Part shown: positions 51,401 to 60,429 of the stretch, piece after piece
Numbering within the stretch: position 1 is the stretch's first letter
How the letters are laid out: each line of letters starts with the position of its first letter
Assembly: GCA_947471745.1 (NCBI GenBank)
Contig: CANJKZ010001112.1
Span: 534,001-598,000 of the forward strand
Source of the DNA: Closterium sp. Naga37s-1
Taxonomy: Eukaryota > Streptophyta > Zygnematophyceae > Desmidiales > Closteriaceae
Length of the DNA stretch: 64,000 nt
Reading direction: 5' to 3'
Notes under the pieces: generated by a model
What the model was told of the DNA's origin: nothing
The model's input: the letters and a program-made list of their open reading frames with translations, nothing else
The model's database searches: none
Program-made: the position numbers and the translations under genes

Positions 51401-54156
51401 CACGTGTACAGTGAGCTGCTCTCACGCATTTGCTTCTTCCTCTTTCCTGGTACCTCTTGCTCTCCCCAGGTCCTGTCCCCTCGACTTTGGCCTATACACT
51501 GGGAATGAAACCAAGGTGCACGTGTACAGTGAGCTGCTCTCATTGGCCAACTGGAATGGCGGGAACTTCTACCATTCGCTGCTCGAGGTCATGCCGTCCC
51601 TTCTCTACCTGCGGCCATTCTTGGAAGCAAAGCCGGGCATTCCCATTCCAGTCAAGATTGACCAGGTTAGGTGCGGTGTGGTGCGGTTCAATGAGGTGTA
51701 GTGTCCTTGATCGTTGTCTCTGGAATCCCCATTCTCAACCCAACCTTCTACCACTCTCTCTCTCCTTGAGGTCATACCCTCTCTCCTCCACCTGCGGCCG
51801 TTCTTGGAAGCAAAGCTGGGCATTCCAATTCCAGTCAAGATTGACCAGGTGCGGTGCAGTAAGGTGCAGTATGGTGAGGTGCCTTGCTCGTCCTGGGCAG
51901 GGCAGTGAGGGGAGGTCCAGTGCCTTGTATGGTGTGTGTCCAAGCCAATCTCCACTATACTGGACCGGAGTTGACTTGACTTTGAGTCAACTCAAAAGTC
52001 AACGAGGTACAGTCCCTTATACGGTGTGTGGTGTGTATCCAAGCCAATCTCCACTCCACTGGACCAGGAATTCCCGACTTTTACCATTCGCTGCTCGAGG
52101 TCATGCCCTCGCTGCTCTACCTGCGACCGACCAGGTGAGATGAGGTGTGGTGCGGCTCTGTGCGGTGAGGTGAGGTACAGTACCTTGTACTGTGTCTCTA
52201 CAAACCCTTTCTCCACTGGACCAGCAATCCCCCGCTTCTACCATTAGCTGCTGCAATGCAACCGCATTGAAGAAGTCGTGCGGTTGAAGTTGGCATGACT
52301 TCATCAGCTAAGAAGTTGTTAGAGGAAGAGAAGTCGTACCATGTCTTCTCTTCCTCTAACATCAACGCCTCAACGCTCAACTTCAAGACAGTTCGCAAGG
52401 ACCACCCCCTATTCGCCTGCATCTCACCCCATGCCCTTCCCTTTTAAATCACCGCTTGCCCCGACCCCTTGCTCCCAGGACAAGCACGCTCGCCTCTTCT
52501 CACTCATCAACGTCAACGCATCAACCCTAAACTTTCAAACAGTGCGAAAAGACCACCTGTTCTTTGCTCGCCGCCTGCACCTTACTCCATAATCTCACCC
52601 CTTTGCCCCAACCCCTTGCTCCCAGGACAAGCATGCAAGGCTGTTTTCGCTCATCAACATCAACGCTTCAACTCTCAACTTTCAAACAGTTCGCAAGGAT
52701 CATCTCTTCTTCGCTCGCCGCCTGCTGCTGCCGTCCATTGCGCAGTGCGGCCGCCCGTCCGCCGCCCTCGTCCGGCACTTGCGCAATCATTACCTGCTCC
52801 CGCCGTCCGCCCCGAGAATCAAATCTCGGCACGAGCTGGCACAATTTTCCAGCTACGCTACTGCTACAACTGTTCCTGTTACAGCTGCCGCTACAGATGT
52901 TGCTGCTGCTGGCAATGCTGGTACTGATGCCACAGCTGCTGCTGCCTCGGATGGTGCTGGGCTGGCTGCAGGGGGTGGTGTGCTGGCGACGCCTGATTGG
53001 TGCGTGGTGGTGGGTCAGCGCGACACAACGAGGCGGATTGTGGGGCGAACGCACATACTGGAGGAACTACAGGCGTTCTTTCCCAAGGAGAGGATCACGG
53101 TGAGTGGTTGAGTACGGTGAACACATGTGTTGTGGTGTGGTGTGTGGTAGACTCATGAGTGACACCACGAGGCGGACTGTGGGGCGAACACACATATTGG
53201 AGAAGCTGCAGGCATTCTTTCCAAGAGAGAGTATTGTGGTGAGATGGAGGAGCATTGTGGTGAGTGAGGAAGAGCCGTGATGAGTGGATTGGTGTGTTTC
53301 TCCGTGTGTCCAGTGCGGTACTGATTGGTGCTTGCTGGTGTATAGTGTGACACCACGAGGCGGAGTGTGGGTTGGTCACATACATTGGAGGAAGGTTGTG
53401 TATAAAGGAAAGGATCGTGGTGAGTGGAGAAAGGTTGTGGTGAGTGAATGAGTGTGGGTCTCCTTGTGTCTGGTATTGATTGGTGCTTGGTGGTGGGTCA
53501 GCGTGGCACCATGAGAGGGGATGTGTGTGGGGCGGACACACATCATGGAACTGCAGGCGTTCTTTCCCAAGGTGAGGATCGTCCATAACCCCTCGCTAGC
53601 CCCTCGTGGCCAATATGTGCCCTTGCAAGGGGACATATTGGAATATGCCCTGTTCTTCCGGTTCCTTGCATCTCACTCCAACGCCCAGGTGTTTCGAGGA
53701 GACCTCCCTCTGCCTGAGGCAAAACAGCAATTCAACCGCGCTCGACTGTTCATCACCCCTCACGTGGCCAATATGTCCCATTGTGTGCCCTTCTCTTGCC
53801 CGTCTCGTCATCCCCCTGCCCCCCAAACATTTGCACCATTTCTCTCCCAGGTGTTCCGAGGAGACCTCCCTCTGCCTGAGGCAAAGCAGCTATTCAACCG
53901 CGCCCGATTGTTCATCACCCCTCACGGCGCCCTCATGGCAAATATGGTCTTCATGCCGCCCGGTGGCTTTGTCCTGGAAGCACGGCCGGAAGATTTTGAT
54001 AACAATCTGTATGATTATTTGGCTTATGTGTGCGATTTGCATTATTATCTTGTGAAAGGCGTTGGCGGGAAGGATACGGATATTAGAGTGGATATGGAGG
54101 AGATGGTTGGGGTGGTGGATGAGATTTCTAAAAAGCTGATCGCACAAAACTTGTAG
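48487..54156 (+). CDS. GT61-family glycosyltransferase (DUF563), type II membrane protein
   Basis: Predicted Golgi/ER glycosyltransferase of family GT61, which contains plant xylosyl/arabinosyltransferases and EGF-type O-GlcNAc transferases; the substrate is not predictable here. Exons: 48487-48702, 49110-49463, 50311-50637, 50935-51020, 51470-51665, 52626-53099, 53851-54156. GT donors and AG acceptors are present and phases agree (1959 bp, 652 residues). Exon 1 begins MDPKVRLSGVLLVFALFFIA, a signal anchor. A longer in-frame start at 48379 exists, but I prefer 48487 because it puts the anchor at the N-terminus. GT61 landmarks are NGGNFYHSLLEVMPSLLYLR, VVVGQRDTTRRIVG, LFNRARLFITPHGALMANMV and FMPPGGFVLEARP. 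Exon 3 is a Ser/Ala-rich stem. Many decayed exon copies fill the introns. Exon 3 start is the least certain boundary. Confidence 0.82.
48690..48960 (+). repeat. G-rich AGGATGAGGGGGAGGATGGGG repeats in GT61 intron 1
   Basis: Direct variants of GATGAGGGGGAGGATGGGGA and GGGGGGACGGG fill the start of intron 1, right after the GTGAGT donor at 48703. Confidence 0.85.
49440..49660 (+). repeat. Repeated exon-2 end and donor
   Basis: The exon 2 end ATACTTCCAG|GTGGGCGAG is echoed six or more times downstream (ATATTTTCTAGGTGGGGG, ATATTTCCAGGTGGGCGA, AATATTTCAGGTAAGCGAGG, AATTTCAGGTGGGCGAG, TGTTTCCAGGTGG). A whole exon-intron junction has been duplicated in tandem. The first copy keeps the frame of exon 2. 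Confidence 0.8.
49895..50360 (+). repeat. Copies of the GT61 exon 3 acceptor region
   Basis: The block CTGCCTGCCCCTCCTTCTC ... GCAGGCAGGCAGGC ... GCACTGGG ... CCTTTATTGAG occurs around 49960-50055 and 50260-50360, with a partial copy near 50110-50165. Only the last leads into the long open exon. Confidence 0.8.
50773..51020 (+). repeat. Decoy and intact GT61 exon 4
   Basis: The intact exon 50935-51020 reads VFLLENVFINDRGMVFDAMY. An upstream copy starting at 50773 after its own CTGCAG acceptor reads VFLL then TAG and decays after about 50 bp. Confidence 0.85.
51055..52250 (+). repeat. Multiple partial copies of GT61 exon 5
   Basis: The intact exon is 51470-51665. Copies of its first part (GLYTGNETKVHVYSELLS) lie at about 51075-51190, 51240-51305 and 51352-51430. 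Copies of its second part (YHSLLEVMPSLLYLRPFLEA) lie at about 51745-51848 and 52076-52135, with a scrap at 52230. Copies of the adjoining intron (CCAAGCCAATCTCCACT) recur too. Confidence 0.88.
51980..51997. repeat. Junction palindrome (TCAA core)
   Basis: CTTTGAGTCAACTCAAAA between copies 51918-51970 and 52008-52068 (CCAAGCCAATCTCCACT blocks) in GT61 intron 5. Confidence 0.88.
52318..52730 (+). repeat. Copies of the GT61 exon 6 start
   Basis: The intact exon begins at 52626 (DKHARLFSLININASTLNFQ). Truncated copies are at 52330-52430 and 52479-52600, the latter with its own CCCAG acceptor and the same reading (DKHARLFSLINVNASTLNFQ). Confidence 0.88.
53010..53590 (+). repeat. Copies of the GT61 exon 6 end
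   Basis: The intact end (QRDTTRRIVGRTHILEELQA, donor GTGAGT at 53100) is followed by decayed copies at about 53155-53245, 53345-53425 and 53500-53585. Each includes the CGACACCACGAGGCGGA / ACACATATTGGAG / TTCTTTCC core and a following GTGAG donor. Confidence 0.88.
53620..53960 (+). repeat. Duplicated GT61 exon 7 start
   Basis: VFRGDLPLPEAKQQFNRARL at 53689-53760 is a near-identical upstream copy of the intact exon start at 53851 (VFRGDLPLPEAKQLFNRARL). The upstream copy runs into CGTGGCCAATATG, itself repeated three times (about 53605, 53765 and echoed near 53937). Confidence 0.88.
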
Positions 54157-54656
54157 TGCATTGTATAGGACAATGATAACAACAATGGAGTTGCAATGCA
54201 GCTTTTTTGCTAGCTAGATCACTTGTAAGAACAGGTACTAGAGATATTTTAATCATTAGCATGTTCAACCAGGGTAAGGCCTGACAAGTGTGTTATCACC
54301 TTGTAAGAAACAACAAAAACTACTGTTCTATTTGGCATTGAACGCGACTTGGGAGCCTTCGCTGTTCGCCAATTTCCATCAGTCACACCGCGATGCACCA
54401 GGTCACGACGGGACGGAATTGTAAATTGGCCTCGAGCTCACGTCAGTCAGATCAGAAGTCCCAATTTGGGACTCCCAAAACTCACCCGAGGAGCCTGTAA
54501 ATTGGCCACCATGAGCTTGAAGTTCCGAAGTCACTCGTGCATTCATTGAAAGCACCATTTTGTTGACGTGCCTTTTCACAGGGCGAGGAACGAGGGCATC
54601 AGCTGGTATGCAGCAACTCATTGCTGAGCACTCAGTGCCCGTCGGGACGCTATTCG

Positions 54657-55898
54657 CTACTCAGCAGCCCAAGTGAACACCGATCGCACAGGGTCCATGA
54701 GCGCCCGCTGCAGCTGCAGTTTCGAATGCCCGTGTTCATTACACATCGGCACAACAGACGTGCGAGCGGAGCCAGCATGATACCCGGCCGGATGCGCTGT
54801 GCGTACGCGAAACTGATTATAGTAGCTCGTCACCCCTTGCGTCGTCACGCGAGCATCCACTGAGGGCGAACTCCACGGCCGCTGGCTGCTCGCCGATGGT
54901 TGCGACGCCGCGACTGACGCGGACAACGGTGTTTGGTACAACGGACTGGGCAGACGGCTTGTCACCGCTGCGTTCGCCGCGGTCGCGGAGTGAACCGGCG
55001 CGCCTGCACGAACAGGGGCGGCCGATCTCGCAGTCGGTGAAATCTGCTGCTGCCTGCTATCGCGCGCGTGACGGTAACAGCTGTTCGCTGAGTCTGCTGC
55101 CAGCAGTGCTGACGGCATTGGGCCTTCTGGTCGTCTGTATGTAGCGGCTCCCCCTTGCCGCCAGACGAGCGCAGTCATGATGTCGTTCCAAAGCACGGCG
55201 GTGTCCTTCTCGCCCAGTGCGTGCACGCTCCGGGAGCGGCGGAGCGGCACGTGACGGATCCCTTGCGATCGCGCTTCTGAAAAGACGGATTTCAGAGGCT
55301 GCGCTGGCCTTCGGCGGCTATCCGAGGAGTCTTTTCCCTCCAATCTTGTTAGCACGGGCTCGCTTTTGCTGCGCTTAAGCCGACGCTGTGCGTGGATATC
55401 GTCGCGGTTGTTTCCAAACACCGGCTTGCAAGTCGCGCGATTCCACGAGTCGAGTCGCCGCTGGGCCGAGTCCAGCGACAGGCGACCTCTGTCGCGACCG
55501 CGACGGCTCATGTCGCGTGGGCCGTCGTTGGCGGCTGTGAGAGCGACGAGATGCTGTAGCTGCTGCAGTGACAACCCGTGGCCTGCGACGGGTTCAGTCG
55601 ACGGGGACTGTGGTTGTGCGCTTCGGTGCGCTCTGGTGCGTGCGTGCGGCGCATCGTGAGGAGAAGATGTGGGTTTTCCTGATTGCGGCGTCTCCGGTTG
55701 AAAGCGAGTGGTCGGAAGCGGTTGTGAGTGCGGCGAGGCGCTTTTTGCACGTCTGGTCGCAGTGGCGCTGGCAGCGGGATTTGCGGGCGACGAAGGCTGT
55801 GACAGTAATGCGAACTGCTGAGCCGTAGTCACCGTCAATGCACGAAACGCAGCCGTAGCAGACCGATAAAGAAGATTGTCGGACGTTTCAGAAGCCAT
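54657..55898 (-). CDS. Hypothetical disordered Ser/Ala/Arg-rich protein
   Basis: A single open frame of 413 residues starting MASETSDNLLYRSATAAFRA and ending MDPVRSVFTWAAE. I do not recognise a domain. The composition is Ser, Ala, Arg and Pro rich. It has basic patches (RRGRDRGR, QRRLKRSKSEPVLTR) that look like phosphorylation or nuclear-localisation motifs, and a short hydrophobic stretch DIMTALVWR. It converges with the GT61 gene, whose stop is 501 bp away. The length and ATG start against a high-GC background make it likely but not certain to be a real gene. Introns are not needed. Confidence 0.55.
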   Translation of the reverse strand: MASETSDNLLYRSATAAFRALTVTTAQQFALLSQPSSPANPAASATATRRAKSASPHSQPLPTTRFQPETPQSGKPTSSPHDAPHARTRAHRSAQPQSPSTEPVAGHGLSLQQLQHLVALTAANDGPRDMSRRGRDRGRLSLDSAQRRLDSWNRATCKPVFGNNRDDIHAQRRLKRSKSEPVLTRLEGKDSSDSRRRPAQPLKSVFSEARSQGIRHVPLRRSRSVHALGEKDTAVLWNDIMTALVWRQGGAATYRRPEGPMPSALLAADSANSCYRHARDSRQQQISPTARSAAPVRAGAPVHSATAANAAVTSRLPSPLYQTPLSASVAASQPSASSQRPWSSPSVDARVTTQGVTSYYNQFRVRTAHPAGYHAGSARTSVVPMCNEHGHSKLQLQRALMDPVRSVFTWAAE

Positions 55899-55936
55899 TG
55901 TTTGCTCTGTGATTGAAGCACTAATAGTCAGGGGGG

Positions 55937-56520
55937 GAGTCTTGAGGTGAAAGGTGAATGAATGTGGACCAGAACCCGTAACAATTTATGCTCTCATCGC
56001 GATTTCCAGTGCCAATACGCTGAGTGGGTGGCGAAATGAAACTGCTTCACCTTCGTAGCACGGCTTCGCCTGACTCTGAATTGTTGGCGGGACAGAATGT
56101 CAGTCCTGGGCGCGTGGGTTCGACGTTGGGGAATTGGCGGTGAGTGGGCGAACATTTGGTATGGGGTGCGGTGATATTGTTCGCATCTGGTACGGTACGG
56201 ATTCGCGAAGAAGAAAATGATCGCTAATCTGGCAGAGGTGAAAGGTGAACGAATGTGAGGACCACAACCCGTAACAATTTATGCTCTCAATCACGATTTC
56301 CAACCAATCCGCTGAGTGGGCGGTGATATGAATAATGAAACTGCTCCAGATTCGTTGCATGTCTTCGCCTGACTCTCTGGATTGTTGGTGCAACGGAATG
56401 TCAGTCATGGGCACGTGGGTTCGATCGATGTTGGGGAATTGGCGGTGGCAGGGGCGAACATTTGGTATGGGGTGTGGTGATACTATACGCATCCGGTACG
56501 GTATGGCAAAGGACGTAGCA
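55937..56520. repeat. Tandem duplication, about 290 bp unit
   Basis: GAGGTGAAAGGTGAATGAATG ... GTAACAATTTATGCTCTCA ... TTCGCCTGACTCT ... ACATTTGGTATGGGGTG occurs at about 55943-56205 and again at about 56233-56500. It lies upstream of the minus-strand gene at 54657-55898, so it may duplicate its promoter. Confidence 0.88.
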
Positions 56521-58295
56521 ATTCATGGAAAAGTGCCAGTTTTTTCAAGAATACGTCCTGTTGTGTGAATGCTGAAACTAAAACCCGAGCGTGTCAAGAT
56601 CTATGACGTCAAGCCTCTTAAACATGATGTTTTTAACACTCGTTATACCAATCTACTGAGCACTTATTATAGGAGTAGTACCACTCAGTAGTATTACTCA
56701 GTAGTACTAATCGCTATCCTACTCTTACTGGCACTATATGCTTTAATCCAATGTCTGCAACTGGGAAGAAAATCCCACGAGTACCTTCGACTTTTTATGT
56801 GAAGAGGGGTGGGAAGGTTGGAGGCTGGGGTTGGGATGGGGGGGTTGCTTGGTGGTGGGAGCGATGAGGGTTGTTCACGAGGAGGGAAACAAAAACTAGT
56901 ACACTCTTGGGCCAGCCCCCTAGAGGTTCCCCGAACCGAGTTTGTGCTCACTTGCGATCACTATTCATTTCCACCCAAGTCAGTTTTCAACCACGTGGTG
57001 GCATTCTTCAAATCTCTCCCCCAACCGTACTTGTTCAACTTTGGCGGTGTTCCCCGTTAGTGTCTCGTCCGTTTTGTGGCGCACTTCACAAACAGTCCCT
57101 TACCATGGTGACAATAAATCTTTCACTACTGTGGAAAGACCCTATCGGGCCCATTTGTGCCTTTCACTTCCCACCTGAATCTACTTACGAACGAGGGCCG
57201 AGCCAAACCCTATCAGTTTTTTCTGCACCAAACCCTATCGAGCCAAGCAGGGCCGCCCAGGCGTGAAGCAGTTTTACGTTTGCCCCGACTACTGACACGG
57301 TTCCATTCTGCCCGACCCCAGCCCTGTTTTAGCTGTGTTAGTAAGCGATGTTACCACATGTCGCTAATGGTGAAAAGTTCGCCGCCTTTTCTACAGTACG
57401 AGCCAATAACTCCGCCATGGCAGTCTGTAGTGCAGACAATCGGCTGAGGTAGGGTGATAGCGGGGTATAGGATCATCGATCTACCACGATGCGCTTCTAA
57501 TTGCGGATCGCCGGTTCATGCTTGCGTGCTTGCACAATCTCTCACCATGCTTCGCGCCTCTCGTATTTTAGTAGGAAGTTGCGCGGGGAAGTGCAGCACG
57601 TGGCATGTGGTCGAGTCATCGTCTCACTCAAATGACATCAGCACACTCACTAGGTTATCCTATCCTCACATGATGATGCAGTCCGGCGAGACTCCCACTG
57701 CCTCTCGCAGGAGGGCGAGGACGACGTATCACCGACGAAATCTAGGATGCTGGCGAATCGTCGTCGTAACGTCACGTGTTCGTCGGAGCCAATGAGAGTC
57801 CACATGGCTCCAGTGCCATTCGGCGGGACTGAATCTGTTCACGTGGCATCGATTCATCGCGTCGCTCAAAGGACATTCGCAAACTCACCACTGGTTAGAA
57901 ACTGGGGTCGCATCTAGACTCCCGACGGTTCACCCAATCCGAGACTCCCAGCCTTTCCGCCTCTCCGCCTCTCCAACTCCCAGTCCGAGAGCAAGCGGAC
58001 GACGTATCACCGACAAAATCTAGGATACGCGCGAATCGTCGTCGATATCGTCACGTGTTCGTCGGAGTGACAGTGGAGGCATGGCTCCAGTGTCAGTACC
58101 ATTCGCCGGTTCGCATTGCTTGCGTCAGCTGAGAATGTCGGAAGTTTCCGACCGGCGTCAGGTTTCCTATCTGAGAGTACCACTCTTAGTTGTAAAGTAC
58201 CAGACGACTTTGATTCGAAGCCCCCTGACATGGCTCCATTCAGGCCCCTGGCATGACTCCATTCAGGCCCCTGGCATGACTCCATTCAGGCCCTA
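56520..58295. other. No gene recognised
   Basis: Short unrelated open frames only. It contains a direct duplication of about 75 bp (GACGACGTATCACCGAC ... GTCACGTGTTCGTCGGAG) at 57720-57793 and 58001-58070. It also contains three tandem copies of CCCCTGGCATGACTCCATTCAGG-like sequence at 58222-58292. Confidence 0.55.
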
Positions 58296-58296
58296 C

Positions 58297-58302
58297 TATA
58301 AA
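58297..58302 (+). promoter_or_regulatory. Possible TATA box
   Basis: TATAAA about 290 bp upstream of the start codon at 58587, just after the 24-bp repeats. Distance allows a 5' untranslated region. Position is the only evidence. Confidence 0.35.
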
Positions 58303-58586
58303 CTCGATAGGCGTTCCGCCGCTGTCCATTCCTCATTGTTACTTGGGTTACCACCTCTCTCTCAAACCCCACTGGTTTACGACTTCGCGTAGTCTCCTCC
58401 CCAATCCCCTCCTCTCCTCGGTTGTGAGTCTGGCAGTCTTCAGTGGTACTCTAGACACTCGCTTGCGCTTTGCGGCTGTCAACCCGCCAGTTCCCCGCCT
58501 TGCAACGCGGTCCACAGGGTCTCTTAACTTGATCCAACCCACTGGAATCGGATCGGGTCGGATCTCTCGTGAGTACTACCGGTAGT

Positions 58587-60290
58587 ATGAGGCGTCGGAG
58601 TTACTGGGCGAAAGCATTGGTGAGAGAGCACGCGCCAGGAGTACCTAGGATGAAGAGAGGCCGCGACGATAACCACGCTGACCACCATAGTGAGGGTGCG
58701 GGTGCTACTGCCAGCAATGGTCGGCGACTTTTGAGTCGACTCAAGAGAGGCCGAGACGACAACCATGCTGAGGCTGACCACCGCAGCGACGGTACTACTG
58801 CCACTGCCAGCGATGCTTGGCGTCAGCACAGGATTTTCCGTGCCTGTGCGTCAACTCCTGCTGCAACCAGCCCCGCAGCCACGCCAGCAGCAGCAGCCAC
58901 TCCTGCAGCAACCAGCCCTGCAAAGTCGACTCAAAACATAATCAGTGCCTGTGCATCAACTCCTGCAGCAGCCAGCCCCGCAGCCATGCCAGCAGGATCC
59001 AGTGACAAGGCGAGAATGACTGCCGAAGTGGCCGACACGACAACCGCCGCTCAACAACACAACGAGGGACCTGAACAGGAGCCACCTTTTGTTGGGATCG
59101 CGCGGCCTATGCAAGAAACTGATGGTTTTGTGAAACGGCAGAGTTGTGCTGCAGTCACGTCGAATTGCAACGCACCGGGACCAAGTTGGGCGGATTACGT
59201 CCGGAGCAGGGAGAGGCTCGGAATCACTGTGCTGTCTGCCGAGCCTCTGCTTCAACCCCATTCTGGAGCGAAACGTTGCATCACAGCTCGCCGGAACATG
59301 TCTCAAGATCTCACAGCTCGCTATGGCCACAACAAAGCCGAAGTGCAGGAGTCAAGTTCTGAGGCGCCTCAAAGCAAGCCGCTGCTTCAACTCGATGCCG
59401 GAGCAAATGGCTGTGTTGCACCTGGCTTTGGATACAGCAAGGCCGAACTGGCTTTTGAGTCGACTCAAAAATGTTGTGTTGCACCTGGCCATGAATGCAA
59501 CAAAGCCGAACTGGTGGAGGGATGTGCAGGAGAGCTCATGCAGCAGCGTGCACGCGAGCAAATGCAGCTAATGGAAGGACGGACACGCGTTGATAAGCCT
59601 CCTTGTTCTCGAGTGGTCGTCCCTGACCTGAATCTACCTGCATGTGAGGATCCTGGTTTGCCAAGCTGCCAAATCGATTCTAGTAGAAGCGCTGACTTGG
59701 GCGAGCTAACTAAGAGTTGCCAGGTCGTTGGAAGATCACACGGAAGGAATTCTTCTTTAGACATCAGTCCCCCTCCTGGTATTTCTGGGGTACATGTAGC
59801 TGATTCTAGAAGCGCTGACCTGGGCGAGTTGAACTTGGGAAGTAGTCACAGGTGGAAGCAGCAGGAGCAGGAGCAGCAGGAGCAGCAGGAGCAGCAGGAG
59901 CAGCAGGAGCAGCAGCAGCAGCAGCAGCAGGAGCAGCAGCAGCAGCAGGAGCAGCAGGAGCAGCAGGAGCAACAGGAGCACGAGCAACAGGAGCAGGAGC
60001 AACAGGAGCAGGAGCAACAGGAGCAGGAGCAACAGGAGCAGGAGCAACAGGAGCAGGAGCAACAGGAGCAGGAGCAACAGGAGCAGGAGCAACAGGAGCA
60101 GGAGCAACAGGAGCAGGAGCAACAGGAGCAGGAGCAACAGGAGCAGGAGCAGCATCAGCAACCTCAGCAAGAACACGAACCACAGCATCCGTGCCATAGG
60201 TGTGCTGCTGAGAGTGCTGAGTTAGAGACAAGGAAAATGCTGATACGAGAAATAAACCTGTACAGGGAAAGGAACCTTCGGCAAGCCTAG
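58587..60290 (+). CDS. Hypothetical protein with internal duplications and a Gln/Glu repeat
   Basis: About 567 residues from ATG 58587 (MRRRSYWAKALVREHAPG); the frame is also open for a few codons upstream. No known domain is recognised. The N-terminal half is made of tandem duplicates. KRGRDDNHA occurs twice (offset 90 bp), CASTPAA-SPAA twice, and PLLQ...KAEL and CVAPG....KAEL twice each. Each pair is joined by the GTCGAC or GGCGCC palindrome read in frame (FESTQ, SEAPQS). Residues about 425-525 are QEQEQQEQ repeats, predicted coiled or disordered. The C-terminus HRCAAESAELETRKMLIREI is more normal and may be a conserved helix. A poly(A) signal AATAAA lies 115 bp after the stop, supporting a real transcript. 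Confidence 0.65.
   Translation: MRRRSYWAKALVREHAPGVPRMKRGRDDNHADHHSEGAGATASNGRRLLSRLKRGRDDNHAEADHRSDGTTATASDAWRQHRIFRACASTPAATSPAATPAAAATPAATSPAKSTQNIISACASTPAAASPAAMPAGSSDKARMTAEVADTTTAAQQHNEGPEQEPPFVGIARPMQETDGFVKRQSCAAVTSNCNAPGPSWADYVRSRERLGITVLSAEPLLQPHSGAKRCITARRNMSQDLTARYGHNKAEVQESSSEAPQSKPLLQLDAGANGCVAPGFGYSKAELAFESTQKCCVAPGHECNKAELVEGCAGELMQQRAREQMQLMEGRTRVDKPPCSRVVVPDLNLPACEDPGLPSCQIDSSRSADLGELTKSCQVVGRSHGRNSSLDISPPPGISGVHVADSRSADLGELNLGSSHRWKQQEQEQQEQQEQQEQQEQQQQQQQEQQQQQEQQEQQEQQEHEQQEQEQQEQEQQEQEQQEQEQQEQEQQEQEQQEQEQQEQEQQEQEQQEQEQQEQEQHQQPQQEHEPQHPCHRCAAESAELETRKMLIREINLYRERNLRQA
58729..58746. repeat. Junction palindrome inside a coding region
   Basis: TTTTGAGTCGACTCAAGA between two 82-84 bp copies (58647-58728 and 58743-58825) of the KRGRDDNHA segment. 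Confidence 0.93.
58921..58936. repeat. Truncated junction palindrome inside a coding region
   Basis: CAAAGTCGACTCAAAA between copies of the CASTPAA segment (58839-58920 and 58937-59000). Confidence 0.88.
59357..59374. repeat. Junction palindrome (GGCGCC core) inside a coding region
   Basis: TTCTGAGGCGCCTCAAAG between copies of the PLLQ...KAE segment (59239-59356 and 59375-59452). Confidence 0.85.
59453..59470. repeat. Junction palindrome inside a coding region
   Basis: Perfect TTTTGAGTCGACTCAAAA between copies of CVAPG....KAEL (59409-59452 and 59470-59516). Confidence 0.93.
59858..60165 (+). repeat. GAGCAGCAG / GAGCAACAGGAGCAG repeat
   Basis: Codes for the Gln/Glu tract of the surrounding gene. 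From about 60000 on, the 15-bp unit CAACAGGAGCAGGAG repeats nearly perfectly. The opposite strand is open as poly-Leu, which is a shadow. Confidence 0.95.
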
Positions 60291-60404
60291 TAGAGCATGT
60301 ACGGTATATGCAAGAATGCTTCAACTCTGCGGCTTGCTTCTAGTGTTTCTACGTGTTTCTTGTTGTAGCCTTGCATTGCAGTGTAACAGTGTTGCTTTTG
60401 ACAA

Positions 60405-60410
60405 ATAAAC
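60405..60410 (+). terminator. Poly(A) signal AATAAA
   Basis: Canonical AATAAA after the stop at 60290, in a T-rich untranslated region. Confidence 0.6.
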
Positions 60411-60429
60411 TTCTGTACAGATTGAAATC

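Noticed and set aside
59757..60197. Minus-strand poly-Leu frame
   Set aside because: Antisense shadow of the CAG/GAG repeat in the plus-strand gene.
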